A stretch of DNA of 64,000 bases from Viscum album. Lineage: Eukaryota > Streptophyta > Magnoliopsida > Santalales > Viscaceae. Both the position numbers and the translations under genes were made by a program. The DNA lies in contig OY728121.1 in the NCBI GenBank assembly GCA_963277665.1, forward strand, positions 953,065,097-953,129,096, given 5' to 3'. The notes beneath the pieces were generated by a model, which was given only the letters and a program-made list of their open reading frames with translations, ran no database searches and was not told where the DNA came from. Numbering within the stretch: the stretch's first letter is position 1; each line of letters starts with the position of its first letter. Below are positions 20,973 to 33,262 of the stretch, piece after piece.

Positions 20973-21090
20973 GGGACAAGCTTCAGAATGGGCGACAACC
21001 CGTCACGTCGGACAAGGTTGCGGGAATCGAACCCACAACCGAAGTGCAACAGGCCTTTATCGCTTACCACTAGCCTACAGGAAGTCCCTG
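20973..21090 (-). mobile_element. tRNA-derived SINE-like insert
   Basis: On the minus strand, GGGACTTCCTG is followed by an A-box-like TAGGCTAGTGGTAAGCG (21061-21077). About 30 bases on is the B box GGTTCGATTCCC (21022-21033), whose T-arm GTGGG/CCCGC can pair. No acceptor stem forms, so it is not a tRNA gene. The body ends GTCCCTTTTCTT. Flanks share TAGTTT on both sides at unequal distance, a weak target-duplication candidate. GC content is much higher than the surroundings. Confidence 0.6.
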
Positions 21091-21751
21091 GTTAGTAGAA
21101 ACTAGTTTTATTTTATTAATTGGTATGATAGATGAAGTATAAGTTCATATTGGAATCATATATGATTAACCTCAACATAGATGGACTTATGTATATTTGA
21201 TAACTTTTGCTAACCTTTTGTTTGAAACAGATGGAATGACCCATCGTTCTATCACATGATCTGCTAACACTTCACGAATAACAAATTGAACTTCATTTCT
21301 TTAAGAGATGAAGTGGAAATTGTTCAAGGCATGAACAATAGTGATATTGTACCAAAATCATGTAAGTATTTCTTTTAATTCATCAACTTTAGGGAAATGA
21401 TCTTGAAAACCAAAAATGTTGTCCTAGTGCTCTTATATCTGATGAATCAGATGGTACCTTAGATCATCACAAATTTATGGCTTTGTGATTGTTGGATTTT
21501 TCATATCCATGTTCTCTACCACTCTCCATCAGAATTTGATGATTAGATTTCTCTTCTATATCCATATTTTCACCTATGTTCTCCTATGTGGAAACCCAGT
21601 GATTAGTTAATTTGGGTAACCGTTACATTTCATACTTTAGTTTTAAAGATAAATTTTGGTATTTCTTTTTACGATGTGAGTTTCTATGAAAGAAACTTTC
21701 AAGTAGTAAACCATTTATAACCCCGATGAATTTCGAGGGCGAAATTCATTT
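21091..21751 (+). other. 3' internal region without genes
   Basis: AT-rich, stop-rich sequence between the SINE-like insert and the polypurine tract. The last part (ATTTCGAGGGCGAAATTCA) is the typical sequence just before the purine tract in Tekay/Del elements. Confidence 0.6.
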
Positions 21752-21765
21752 TAAGGGGGGTAGAA
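21752..21765 (+). other. Polypurine tract of gag-only element
   Basis: TAAGGGGGGTAGAA directly precedes the LTR start TGTAACACC. Confidence 0.85.
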
Positions 21766-23761
21766 TGTAACACCCCAAGATTTTATGAGATATATTCTTT
21801 TTAATTTCTTTCATATCTTCTATTATACACTACACCAAGTTTATCTTGCACTATACACAACACCGTATTAGCTTGCAGTATATGCAATACAATTCTTGGA
21901 TGGTGTTACACACAATTTCAAGTTCGTTTGATAGTAGTTATTCTACGCAACATTGAGTGTGTTTGTGTATATATATATATATTCAATGTATAAATGAAAT
22001 ATGGTTGGATCCTATTTTACGCAACAAAAAAGGAGTCTTTCACTACACGCATCTCTGACTTGTCTTGCATTACACGCCATCGCAACCTTCCTCGATAGCG
22101 TGTGTTGTATGCAATACCGGGTTTCACTAAACAATGATATATAGTTATAATATTATTATGGACTAGCCGTTATGAATAGTATTAAATACATTTTGAATTT
22201 TATAACATTATTATTCATCTTACACATTTTCTAGAACATGGTATGAGAACAAGATAAATTTTTTAGGTAAAATAAGTATTTTTCAAAAAATGTAGTTTTG
22301 CCGCCTTTTGATGGCGCACCCACTTTAAATATTATTTTTGACATGTTTATAAGTTCAATTTGAAAAAATAAAATTCTTCTTTGGAATCAGGATATAAAAA
22401 TTTACTTTAGATAATTTTTTCATATTATTCTGATAACTTTCATATTTTAATGAATAGTAAAAACATGCTATATTTTAATTAAAAACAACTTTTTTCATCG
22501 CAATAATTTATATGGTTAAATTATAATATTGAATGGTTTTAAAGTATAAATATAATATATTTTCACCATTTAATAAAATGTATGTCATTACCATTAATTT
22601 TACATTGAATTCATAGGTAAAAACATTTCAATCTTTGGCAATGTTTTAACTTTTAAAACCCGTTTTCTTAACAATGGGATTAATTTTAAATTAATTACTG
22701 CAACTTCTGTGTTTTGAATTTTGAAAAATGGATTCCATATTTGAATTCAGTGGGTCCAAATAATGTTAATATGTTACTTTTTTTTGATATTATGAATAGT
22801 AATTACGGTAATTTTTATTTACTACAGTTAAAGGTAAATCTGGTAATTAAGGGTAAACATAAAATTATAAAATTACCCTAACAAATGCCAAAATCCTATT
22901 GGATGAATAAAAGTATACCCATATCACCTAAGGGTAGGACTAGATTCATTTCATGGACTTTTGACAATGAAATAATATAATAATTATTAAAACCAAAGAA
23001 AGTGACAACATGTCACTCTCTTAAATCTTATAAGTATAATAATTTTAATTTAGTGATAATCTTCATGAAAATTCTAACATGAATAGTATCCAGAAATATA
23101 ATAAAATTATCTACACCATGTTAATTTATTTAGAATTTTTAGGGATTAAATAAATATTATTAAGGGTGACACAATAGTGATGTTGAAATTATTTTATTGA
23201 TTGAAATATCAAATAAACGGTTTTAAAAATATTAAAATAAATATTATCTGAACTAATTAATGTGCTAAATTAATTTTATAGATGGATATGACTTGTTATT
23301 AATATATTATATAGGTTTTTTTGAAAATATATTCTCTGTCTATTTTATTTAAATTCAAATAAATTAATTGTGTCAAAATTGACACTATTGATATTTTATA
23401 TTATTAAATTGTTTAAAAATATAATTTTTTTTTAAAAATTACAAATTAAAATTTATATGACCTAAAATGTCATAAATTATCAAATTATGTACAATTAACA
23501 ACACATAAGTAAGTATTTATAATCATATAAAATTTATAACATTATTACCATAAATAAAATTAAATAGATTAAATAAGGATAAATCAAAATGATAAGGTTT
23601 AAAATAAAATCAAAACATGTCTAAATTTAATTGGTTGATGATATTAAAACATTATATTATCTAATATACGAATTTGAGTCACTTTGGAAGTTTTTAGGTG
23701 GGTTTTGAATTTATATTAAATTAATATTTTTGAGGTTTCCAAAGGTGCCCCCCTCCTCCCT

Positions 23762-23768
23762 TATAAAA
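23762..23768 (+). promoter_or_regulatory. TATA box of gag-only element 3' LTR
   Basis: TATAAAA in the same C-rich context as the 5' LTR copy. Confidence 0.75.
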
Positions 23769-24106
23769 AGGGCACCCCTTCCCTCTTCTCTTCACACCCT
23801 TTTGAGCCTTGAATCTCAGCCAAACCCTGAAAATTTCCCTTCTCAACTTCCCTATAAACATTATAAAGGTTCTGGTCTCCTCAAAAAGACCAACTCTAGT
23901 GCCTTAAGGGGAAGCTTAAAAGAGGTGCGTCGAAGAAGAGGTAATCTCTTCTACCGATTCTTTCAAGTTTCTTTCTTCTTCATCTTATTCTTCTTTATTT
24001 GTTTCATTATAAAGTAATAACATCAGTATCAATAATATACTAATATGTTATTATAAATATGAAACAACCCCATTTCACCTTCTATCCATCCAACGGAAAA
24101 TGAAAT

Positions 24107-24151
24107 CACCGCGTGTGCGTACGTACGGAATACCGTCTCCACGCCGTGGTG
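24107..24151 (+). other. Stem-loop HP1 (3' LTR)
   Basis: Arms are CACCGCGTGTG and CACGCCGTGGTG, with core CGTACGTACGG, AATA, CCGTCTC. The inner stem ACGG/CCGT is perfect here. Confidence 0.65.
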
Positions 24152-24290
24152 TAATCTGTTTTTCCACCACCACCTTACTTGGATGGGTATAATGGTGTAA
24201 AGAAAAACTACATATGGTTATTATAAAATCATACTAATTCTGAGATATTGTATCATCCACTCCAATTCAATTCAATAATATGAGAACGAT

Positions 24291-24341
24291 ATCATCGCTC
24301 GTGCGTACATACGGATTACCGTCTCCACGATGCGATGAGAT
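24291..24341 (+). other. Stem-loop HP2 (3' LTR)
   Basis: Arms are ATCATCGCTCGTG and CACGATGCGATGAGAT. The inner block TCGTG/CACGA is fully Watson-Crick here, where the 5' LTR has one G-T. The core reads CGTACATACGG, ATTA, CCGTCTC. Confidence 0.7.
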
Positions 24342-24494
24342 TCATTATCTATGTTAACCACCCAAGAATGATTATAAAGTATGTATAATGAATAATAATG
24401 ATATATATGACATGGTAAAGATACTAGATATATATATATATATATATATATATGTCATCTACTTACTTCCATTCAAGTCAATAAGGAAAGGAAA

Positions 24495-24540
24495 ACAACG
24501 TTCATGCGTACGTACGGCCTACCGTCTCCATGAACGGTGT
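24495..24540 (+). other. Stem-loop HP3 (3' LTR)
   Basis: Arms are ACAACGTTCATG and CATGAACGGTGT, with the same CGTTCATG/CATGAACG stem and the core CGTACGTACGG, CCTA, CCGTCTC. Confidence 0.75.
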
Positions 24541-26173
24541 ATTTCATTTCATTTATATATATATATTATATATATATATATATACTGAATATATATGATA
24601 TATAAATAATTATTTACATTCTATAAGTAAGTAAATCATGATATAAGTAATAATAATATCAAGAACAATAAGTCCAAACACGTATGATAAATGAAATGAT
24701 TTTACCCAAAACGTTGCTTTAACATGAAATTTATAAAAGAACGGGTAATATAGGTCATAAGTGAACCATATATGATATCATAACAAATAATATGATTCTT
24801 TAATAAGTCAATTACATTATTTAAATCATTATACAGGAGGTTCAGATACGTACGAAGCATATCAGACCTAAGGTAAGGGATAATTTTGCAATCTCATTTT
24901 TATCCGAGATCGCTTATACGTAAGTATTTACTGGGCTTATATTTTTCATACATGACCATAAAATGTTTTTAATAGTGTTTGATATTCTTCCATGTATGTT
25001 TAATGACATGTTTACCCCTCTTTTACTTTTACTTTGTGTTATGGAAGGAATGTTTCTTTTGTTTACCATACGTGGTACTTTTTGACTTTTCCATCAAAAG
25101 TACGAGGAGAATGTTTTTTTTAACTTATATGGAATGAATGGATTTTTATGATTTCATATAAAATTATTTCAATGAATCTTACTTTACCAGTTTTCAAGTT
25201 TATTTTTAATCAACTTCTTTTAGTTTACAATTGTATGACATGTTAAGAAAGAAAAAATGTTTTTAAAGTAGAAATGATATTTTCCTCAAGAATGGAGTTC
25301 AAGTGTTTTATCAAAATTATTTTCCATCTAATATAATATAGGGTTCTGTTTATATCACTGTTTTTACATTGAATTGATTATGTTATGATGGAATTATTTT
25401 TATGATGTCCTTTTATGGATTATGTTATGATGACATGATGTTTAAGAATCCCATTTTTATTACATGGATTATGTTATGATGTTTGATTTATGATTTTGTG
25501 GCACACATAAGAATGGTTTCATTATGAGATGGGTGGGACATATATCTCACTCCAATGCATTGGGTAAAGATTTATATCTCATGAGATAGACATGGCTGAA
25601 ATGAAAAGTAAATCCGGTTTAGTAATATAGGGTTGGAATGACAAGTAAACCTGGTTCAGTAAGGGAATTTGTCCACTAATATGGTCTTGGAAGCAATGCC
25701 TTGGCTACTATAGAAATCATATCATGTGCTTAATGTTTTTACACAATTACATGTTTTATTCCCATTCTATTTTATCATGATTGATGTTCCATTATGATCT
25801 ATTCCTTATGTACTGCCATGTTTTTTGTAATTTCTCAAGATCATGATGTTTAAACATTATGTTCATATTTTAAATTCAAATATATATGGTTTGTTTTATT
25901 TTCTCCATGCTTACCCTTACTAAGCATTTGAGCTCACCCTTTTTATGTTTTTCCCCCAGAATTAAAAGAAAGGTTTTAGGTAAGGAAACAAAAAGGGGAA
26001 GATCGTTATGGGAGATGTTGAAGATCATTCAACATGATTAGAAGTTTATATTCTAAGTTTCCGAAGACACTAAACTATTACGATCCTTTGGTGTCTATTT
26101 TTTTTATGTATTAGATATTCCTCAAGAGTAATGTAATGTCTATGTAGGTCAAGCTTTGGGTCTCTACACACCT

Positions 26174-28168
26174 CGTGCCCTGGGGTGCTATTTTGTTGCC
26201 ACAAAAGGCCTTAACAAATGCCTCGCATCCACATACACGTGTATGCGAAAAAATGGGTTTCTTTCCATTCCATAACTCGGAGGTAATTCCATTTTCTGCC
26301 TTAGTTGGTACTCGGTTTAATGTGTATGCTGTAGTTTGTAATGCATATTCTCAGAAGGATAATGGTAGATCTGCATGACTCATCATCAACCTCACCATGT
26401 CCAACAAGGTGCGGTTCCTCCTTTCACTAACGCCATTCCACTGTGGTGTATAAGGAGAAGTGAACTGAGATAGAATTCCAGACTCCCATAGAAGATCGAT
26501 GAACTCTTGGTTCAAATATTCTCCACCTCGATCCGATCAAAGTTTTTTTATCTTTTTACCAATCTGATTCTATACTTAATTCTTGAATTCCTTAAATTTC
26601 TCTAAGGCTTTTGACTTATACCTCATTAAGTAGGAATAACCATATCTACTAAAATCATTAGTAAAAGTAATGAAGTAAGAATATCCACCTCTAGCTTCTA
26701 CTGGAAATGGTCCACACACATCTATGTGCACCAATCCTGGAAGCTCTGTGGCCCTTTCACCTTGTCCACCGAAGGGTGGCTTGGTCATTTTTCCTTGTAA
26801 ACAAGCATGACATCTATCAAGTGGTTTTAGCTCAGTAGAGTCTAAATAACCATCTTGGTAGAGCTTTGTCAAGCGCTTCTCGTTTACATGACCGAGATGG
26901 TGATGCCACAACTGGGTGATGTATGAGTCATGTGAGTTTGTTTCGTTATCGATTTACAACACTTGTTTTTCGTAATTTAATACATACAAACCATTATTTA
27001 AATGTGCCATACCATAACATAAGTTGTTCTTATAAAAGAGACAACCCTTATTTCCAAACATGAAAATAAATCCATCCATATCCAAACAAGATAAAAAAAT
27101 TATGTTCTTGGTAACACTAGGCACATAATAACAGTTATATAAAACCAAAATCATCCCAGTTGGCAATGAGAGGTGGTAATCTCTAATATCCAATGTATCC
27201 AACCTTGCGCCATTGACAGCTCAAAGATCCACCTCTCCTCTGGAAATCTTTCTAAATCTACTTGGTTCCTACATTTGAATACATATGTGAGCCCCACAAG
27301 CTGTATCTAACACCCAATGTGTATAAATGGAAAGATTACACTCGATAACGAACGCAACTTCAGCATCCCCACGCTTTTGAGTGCAGTTCCTCTTCTAGTG
27401 GCCTTGCTTTCCACATGCAAAACATACTGCCTCCCATTCCTTGCCCTTCCTCTCGATCTTCCCCTTCTTGGAGGGACGACTCTCAGGGTATTCAGACCGT
27501 TTATAAGTCTTTGGCCCCTTTTCCTTGTCCTTCCTTTTCTTATTCACCATAAGGACTGCGAGTTTGGCACTCCCCATGTCCTTATCTACCTGGAAAATCA
27601 AGGTCAAAAGTTCCGATAGACTCTTCTCATTATTTCTCATGTTGTAGTTGACAATAAATCTTGAGAAGGTATTAGGTAGTGTTGATAGGATGAGATCTGT
27701 ATGAAAATCATCTGGGAATTTAATCCCTAAGATGTCCAGGCATTCGATGTAGCTAATAATCTTGACTACATGAGGCTCAGCTGGCACAGACTCTCCAAGA
27801 TTAGTTGTAAACAAAGCATTGGAGATCTCATATCTCTCTTGTCTCTCCTTCTCTTGGTATAGATCCTTAAGGTGAGACATCATGCTATACACGTCCATGT
27901 TTTCATGTTGCTTCAAGAGCTCATTATACATGTCCGATAGCATGAAAAATTGGAAATATGTGGCATCATCCATATGTTTCACATAGAGATATATTTCCTC
28001 ATCATTGGCCTCTTTTCTAGGCACAACTAGAACATGCTCTTCCAGTATATACAATTTCCTTTCGTGGCGAAGGATGACGCGTAAAATCCTCTGCCACTCT
28101 TGGAAATTGGTTCCGGTGAGAAGGTTTTCCTTCTCGAGTATGATTCACAATGATATTTTTGAAGTAAT
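26174..28168 (-). pseudogene. RT-A1 gag, protease, pre-integrase and integrase core
   Basis: Gag begins near 28168 (ITSKISL, then a TGA at 28145-28147, then ILEKENLLTGTNFQEW). It continues to 27395 with the UBN2-type gag (HMDDATYFQFFMLSDMYN, GIKFPDDFHTDLILSTLP). A zinc knuckle CFACGKQGH, stop, KRNC follows. The protease has VLDTACGAHIC. Pre-integrase has YVPSVTKNIIFLSCLD and LWHHHLGHVNEKRLTKL, with RCHACLQGKMTK as zinc ligands. The integrase core has LVHIDVCGPF (first Asp), SDRGGEYLNQEF (second Asp) and NGVSERRNRTLLDMV (Glu). At least six stops are present. It is cut at 26173 by the gypsy insertion and resumes at 14617. Confidence 0.9.
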
Positions 28169-30320
28169 TTTTCTTGCTATTTCTACAAATTAAGATGAGC
28201 AGAGGTTTAGTACTTTATTACAAAACTGAGACAATAAATAAATTAATACTTATTAGTCTCCCAATATTTTATCAGAATCCAATAGCCCTCACCATTGACT
28301 TCGGAATATTCCATTTCCTAAATATTATAGCGGAAAGGATCCATATTTCCCATCGCATTACCCCAACTAGGGTTGGTCAAGCAACTTGAAGGGTTTTAGG
28401 TAGGCATTCCAAATGCTAACCACATTAACTCGTAGCTCCTTGATCCGCTGAGTGGACTCCCCAATCCTGAAATACTTTTATTTTAGATTTCATCAACCTT
28501 TGCCTCTTGGTCACACCAAGTACTGCTGTGGTAGTCAACCCTTGATACGAACCAAGTTAAGTGAACCCAAAACCTTGAATTAGAATTCCCCGATAATTGA
28601 AAGCACCACAACTAGGGTTGGTCAATCACTTTGAACTATGGTTCGATTCTAACCAAGATTATGGAAGGCTATACTGACTTAATATTTCTTTGAGGGATTT
28701 TATCCTTATACGTAAATTTAAATTTTATTATTTTTGATTACATTATTTTTAATATTAAGTGGGATATACTTAAGTGATTAACCATGTATAAGATAATATT
28801 TACGCATAAGCGGGTCTTATTTTAGTTCCATATTTCATGCCTGTTTTAATTCATTAATTGTGTGATCGTGACAACACACCCACAATAAATAAACCATGAA
28901 ACTGACAGAAATAAAATAAATTATATGATCATGAGCTTGTTCTATTGGTTAATTTATCTAGATGTTGATAAACTAACCCAAGACATAGGGGAGAAACACC
29001 TTGAAACTTTCAGGTTCGTGTTTACAGCTTTCTACATGTCCACCTTTGTATCTGCTTGGATTGGTTTCACCTTGGCTCCTGACTTGAGCCGCCTCCACTA
29101 GCTTGGGAGCTCTATCCATTACATATGCATTTATCTCACACGCAGGTGAGGGGTAAAAGGGGTTTTTACATAAAACAAACCTTGGGCACACTGGCCCTAC
29201 ATATTAATTAGGAGAAGACTCGCAGGCCAAAAAATTTAATTTAAATAAATAAATTAAAATAAACCATTCACATACAAAGTTCTTGGTCTAGCTCATGATC
29301 ATCCATGTATGAAACGATATTACGCATTAATAAAACTAGCATTCAATTATTTAATTGTTCTTGTTTAAGATAAATCACGCTTGAATCAATTAATTATCTT
29401 TAATTAATCAATCATTTTATCTTAAACCATTTTTATGAATTTCCTTGAGATTCTCATCCATCATAATTTTAAACAAATAAATTCATTTAAAATTATCTTT
29501 GTACGTAACTTGTACCTTGGAGGTAACCCGGTGAATTCCCATTCATCACACAAATTCTAAATTAAACACATATATATAAAACACCTATCACGTGTTGTGT
29601 CTCAGATTTATGCCTGCACTATGGTACATGTCTCAAGGGTTTGTATAATATAATAATAAATTTTAATAAATCTGCGTAATTTGGATGAGTACATGGCATG
29701 TAGTTCCGACTACACGGCGTGTACTTTTTTTCACTATCCATCTGAAGTACACGCCCGAGACATGACATGTAGATGTACTTTGGAAATTTTCAGAGTACAC
29801 AGCATGTTCAATTGGAAACACGCCATGTAGTATCCGCCTTACATTATTTCCAGCAAGGCAAGTCATGTACGAGGTACATGGTCCAACCCTAACCCTAAGG
29901 GGCTACACGCCGTGTTTAGTTGGACCACATGACGTGTAATCAGGAAACCATGTGCCACCTGTTCCTGGTCAACACACGGTGTCATAAATGACTTAGATAG
30001 GATCCAATACATGGCCGAATTTGGCAGATCAGTCAATGCATTGAACCTAGAATACACGATGTGTACTTCCAAATACACGTCGTGTATTCTGGTGTTGTAC
30101 GACTAGGAGTGTTTGGAACCTTTGGATGAGTTCCTCTATTTTATTTTAATCAAAATTAAAAGAAAAATTCGTTTCAGTAAGGTGAACGAGAAATGAGAGG
30201 GGAGGAACAGATCTCAAGATTATGATTTTAAAGAACGATTAACTTGAATTGAAACAACTAAATTATTAAATGCATAAATAACCAATGAAAAACTAAATAA
30301 TTAAAATCAACGATAGGACC
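28169..30320 (-). other. RT-A1 untranslated leader
   Basis: 2.15 kb between primer site and gag without coding signal; all frames are closed. It is collinear with 59055-61207 of RT-A2. Its half next to the primer site carries the motif cluster listed at 29690-30095. Confidence 0.7.
29690..30095. repeat. TACACGNCGTGTA motif cluster in RT-A1 leader
   Basis: About a dozen sites related to TACACGNCGTGTA, for example TACATGGCATGTA, TACACGGCGTGTA, TACACGATGTGTA and TACACGTCGTGTA, occur at irregular spacing. Most differences between sites are C-to-T or G-to-A at CpG. Confidence 0.7.
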
Positions 30321-30332
30321 CCTCTGATACCA
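30321..30332 (-). other. RT-A1 primer binding site
   Basis: The minus strand reads TGGTATCAGAGG, two bases from the LTR end, complementary in type to the initiator-Met tRNA 3' end. Confidence 0.88.
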
Positions 30333-30334
30333 CT

Positions 30335-32308
30335 TATAGGTTCTGAGCGTAGTGGAAGTGCGTTGGTGGGTTTTCCCAACTTTCATTTTAGCGTTAACAA
30401 CGATCAATTCAAGATCCGTCACGATAATAAAATTCCTGATCTTCAGAATAGAACGAAGAACAGAAAAGGAAAGAGGGAGTCCCGAAATCCTAAAGACAGG
30501 ATCATTATATGTTGGTTATAATTAATTTAATTAATTGAAAAGAATTACCTTGATGGAAATTCTTTCTTCATTGATGTCTCCGGTCACAATCCGATGTGAT
30601 TCGTCATTGCGTCGCAGAAGCCAAGTGTATACTTCCTCTAGTGGTGATCCACACGTGCACCACGTATCTATAGACGTCACCAAAATAATCTCTGGGTGCT
30701 AGCATGGAGAAGCCTTTGCTTGCATTGTCCGCCTTAGATTTCCTTGATTCGATGGAGGAGGATCTCTCTCGGTCTTGAGATCATTCTTGGAGGAAGGAGT
30801 TCTTTTGTCCTTGAGAGAATTATCCAAAATTCTTGTGAACAATGATTCTCTATGGAAAAGTGTTGGGGTTGTGAGGATATTTATAATCAGGTTTGAGGTT
30901 ATAGATTTATGACAATAAATAAACACGTTACATGTTTTATTTATTTCATTAACTCTTATTTAAAACTACCATGTTGAATGATTAATTCCTTGACATGCGC
31001 CCATGATAATTATAATAAATATCATTTAATAAAACAATATTATTTCCTAAAAATCCCGATTGGAAAAACTACACGGTGTGTAATCATTAATACACGACAT
31101 GTACTTGTTTTCCATGAAAACTACACGCTGTGTACATTCAATGTACACAACATGTTTATCATGTTTTCATTTTTCTTTATTTACTCCACCACATTTATTA
31201 GACCTTGAATAATACCTATTTATTTCTTAAATAAATGTAACTGCATTACTCGCTAATAAATATATATTATTTCGCCCACAATATATTCTCTCGAATAACT
31301 AGTATCGAAATAAATGTGATCAAGCATCCTTAAATAATTATTAAACCACAGTCGTGAATAATCTTTATTTAACTTATTAAATTAATATTTAACTAAGATA
31401 CATGGAAACACTTAGTGTGTGACCCTCTAGGCCTCTTTCTCAGTGGAATTAGGCGGATCCTGCCTAAATTCCAAGGTTAACGTCTAGCAACACGCCAATT
31501 CACCCATAGAGAAAGAAGTTAATGCCACAATGACGTGTCACCTCATACGAACGCTTATCGTGTAATATAATCCCTTTATCACGATATCTCGAATCAAGCG
31601 GGTTGCATGCTAGTGCCATCAACCCATGTTCTCGATTATTCTTTCTTTGACTTTCTGGAATTAAACTTGCCCATTACTTACCATGGAAATTGATTTATTT
31701 AGGCTATATCAAAAAGGGCCTAAAATATCTACTTCTGTTATGGAACAGAAGGGACAAATCCTTTCTCGCATTATCTATTAATGAAATATTACTTGTGACA
31801 CACCCAACATATCCTACCTTGTTGCGAACAGTGTGTCGTCACAGTTTTCATCAATACATCTAAGTGCACAAATTGTATTACCCATTAATAATAATATTAA
31901 AGTCCAAGGACCAATACACACATTCGCAGATAGAAACATCCAATGACACTATGAAATGCAGATTTCCTAATGGCGGGTCTCATTCTCATAATATCCTCCT
32001 AGATATTACCAAGGGTGCACACCATGAGAAGGTTCCTCAAAGTTTTATGAGTCCTCACCCCTAATGTCCTGTATTATTTATGTCCCTCAAATAACATCAT
32101 CCAACTATAGAATATATATTCAAGAATAGTGTTATGGTACTTCCGGGTTCTCATCATAGCATGGATCCGCTATGACCCTTTAATGAAACAACTGTCCTTA
32201 GGACATTATCACATGCATTATCACACATAAGAACAATCAAGATGTGATAAGGTATTTATTTAATGAATAAAGTACAAAGTAGTTGGTTCTAGGCCACCAA
32301 CTCCAACA
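30335..32308 (-). repeat. RT-A1 5' LTR
   Basis: Collinear with 10734-12713. The terminal CA is mutated to TA (element orientation) at 30335-30336. TATAAATA is at 30878-30885; motif cluster at 31066-31155; conserved block ACACTTAGTGTGTGACCCTC at 31408-31427. Confidence 0.92.
30878..30885 (-). promoter_or_regulatory. TATA box of RT-A1 5' LTR
   Basis: TATAAATA on the minus strand, the functional-side copy for this element. Confidence 0.75.
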
Positions 32309-33250
32309 GGAGTTAGGGAATCCGACAAGATAGGACAATCCCTTGCACCCCACAACACAACATAGTTGCAGAAATGAAAAACAAAACAATCATGGAGAAG
32401 GTTAGGAGCATGATGAGTTTGGATAAGATCTATAAGCCATACTGGGTAGAAGATGTTCAGGTTTCATGCTACCTCATCAACTGATCACTATCAGTTATTC
32501 TGAATTTTGAGATTCCACAGAAAAGATGGTCTGGTAAACATCCCTCTTACTCTCATTTATGAGTATTTGGATTTTTGATATTTGTACATGTATCCAAGGA
32601 GCTCAGTAATAATCTAGATGAGAGATCTACTCCATGCATCTTCATCGTCTATGAAGATGAGGAGTTCAGATACAAGCTTTGGGACCTGAAGGAGAAGAAG
32701 GTGATTAGAAGCAGAGAAGTCTTGTTCCATGAGAACCAGATGATCAAGGACATTACAAATACTAAAATGTATCGAAGGGAAAGTGTCGAGGAATCATTTC
32801 ATGATCCATCACCTATACTAGCACCACCTATCATTGAAGATGAGGAGGTATAAGAAGACACATCGATAGCAGACCAGGAGGCGGTGGAGGAGGATATTGA
32901 GTTGGGGGACACTCAATCCTCTCTAAAAGAAGTTGCAAAACCATCACAGGAGCTATGTGATGCTATACCTCCCAAACCTAACATTTCACAGGTTCAAAGA
33001 TCTTTACGAGGAAGGATTACATCAACAAAATATTTGGATTCAGAGTACCTATTACTGACTGATAAGGGGGATCCTGAAGGATATCAAGAATCATATTGAC
33101 ATTCATTATCGTTGGATATGAAAAGTGATGGATCAACAACTATTGTGACTTGGGAAGATCCACATGAAAAATAACCTGGTGGATATGGTGACAAAGGTGG
33201 TTTCTTGAGAGAAGTTGGACCATTATAGATTCTCCAGTGAATTGCAGTCG
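32309..33250 (+). pseudogene. COP-0 integrase C-half, linker and RNase H tail
   Basis: After the GGAGT duplication the frame continues as GIRQDRTIPCTPQHN and AEMKNKTIMEKVRSMM, containing the catalytic-Glu region of integrase. It goes on through RSTPCIFIVYEDEEFRYKLW and the acidic linker up to about 33099. At about 33120 the sequence jumps to NLVDMVTKVVS, stop, REKLDHYRFSSELQ, the C-terminal end of copia RNase H. All of the reverse transcriptase, including any YVDD, is therefore deleted. Stops are present throughout. Confidence 0.8.
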
Positions 33251-33262
33251 GAGGGGGAGAAT
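33250..33262 (+). other. COP-0 polypurine tract
   Basis: GGAGGGGGAGAAT directly precedes the LTR start TGTTGGATC. Confidence 0.8.

Larger units (their letters stand above)
14623..26168 (+). mobile_element. Gag-only gypsy element (TR-GAG-like) with 4.4-kb LTRs
   Basis: LTRs are at 14623-18990 (4368 bp) and 21766-26168 (4403 bp), with a 5-bp target duplication CACCT at 14618-14622 and 26169-26173. Primer site (18993-19004), polypurine tract (21752-21765) and a gag reading frame (19251-20366) are present. The 1.4 kb after gag has no protease, RT, RNase H or integrase that I can recognise. This is the layout of the non-autonomous TR-GAG class. The gag and the TGTAACACCCC LTR start resemble Tekay/Del chromoviruses, which may supply pol in trans. 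A pol deletion of an autonomous copy is the alternative. Confidence 0.85.
21766..26168 (+). repeat. Gag-only element 3' LTR
   Basis: Collinear with 14623-18990 and ends GGGTCTCTACA before the CACCT duplication. TATAAAA is at 23762-23768. A TA microsatellite at 24428-24453 is longer than in the other LTR. A 95-codon open frame at 23730-24017 spans the TATA and is not kept in the other LTR. Confidence 0.92.
10734..32308 (-). mobile_element. RT-A1: copia retrotransposon, itself interrupted
   Basis: LTRs at 10734-12713 (1980 bp) and 30335-32308 (1974 bp) flank a minus-strand gag-pol. The 5-bp sequence GGAGT occurs at 729-733 of the 10-kb line (10729-10733) and again at 32309-32313, a target duplication. 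Primer site (30321-30332) and polypurine tract (12714-12725) are in the right places. The pol is split at the integrase/RT linker by an 11.5-kb gypsy element (14623-26168). In the first 100 aligned LTR positions I count 10 differences, nine of them transitions, so it is not recent. Confidence 0.92.

Noticed and set aside
20973..21090. Genuine tRNA gene on the minus strand
   Set aside because: A and B boxes are present and the T-arm pairs, but no acceptor stem forms and no plausible anticodon arm was found; a SINE-like origin fits better.
23730..24017. 95-codon plus-strand open frame in the gag-only 3' LTR
   Set aside because: It spans the TATA box and is not open in the other LTR; chance frame.
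29690..30095. CRISPR-like or satellite array
   Set aside because: The TACACGNCGTGTA sites have irregular spacing and no constant repeat-spacer unit; the genome is a plant.
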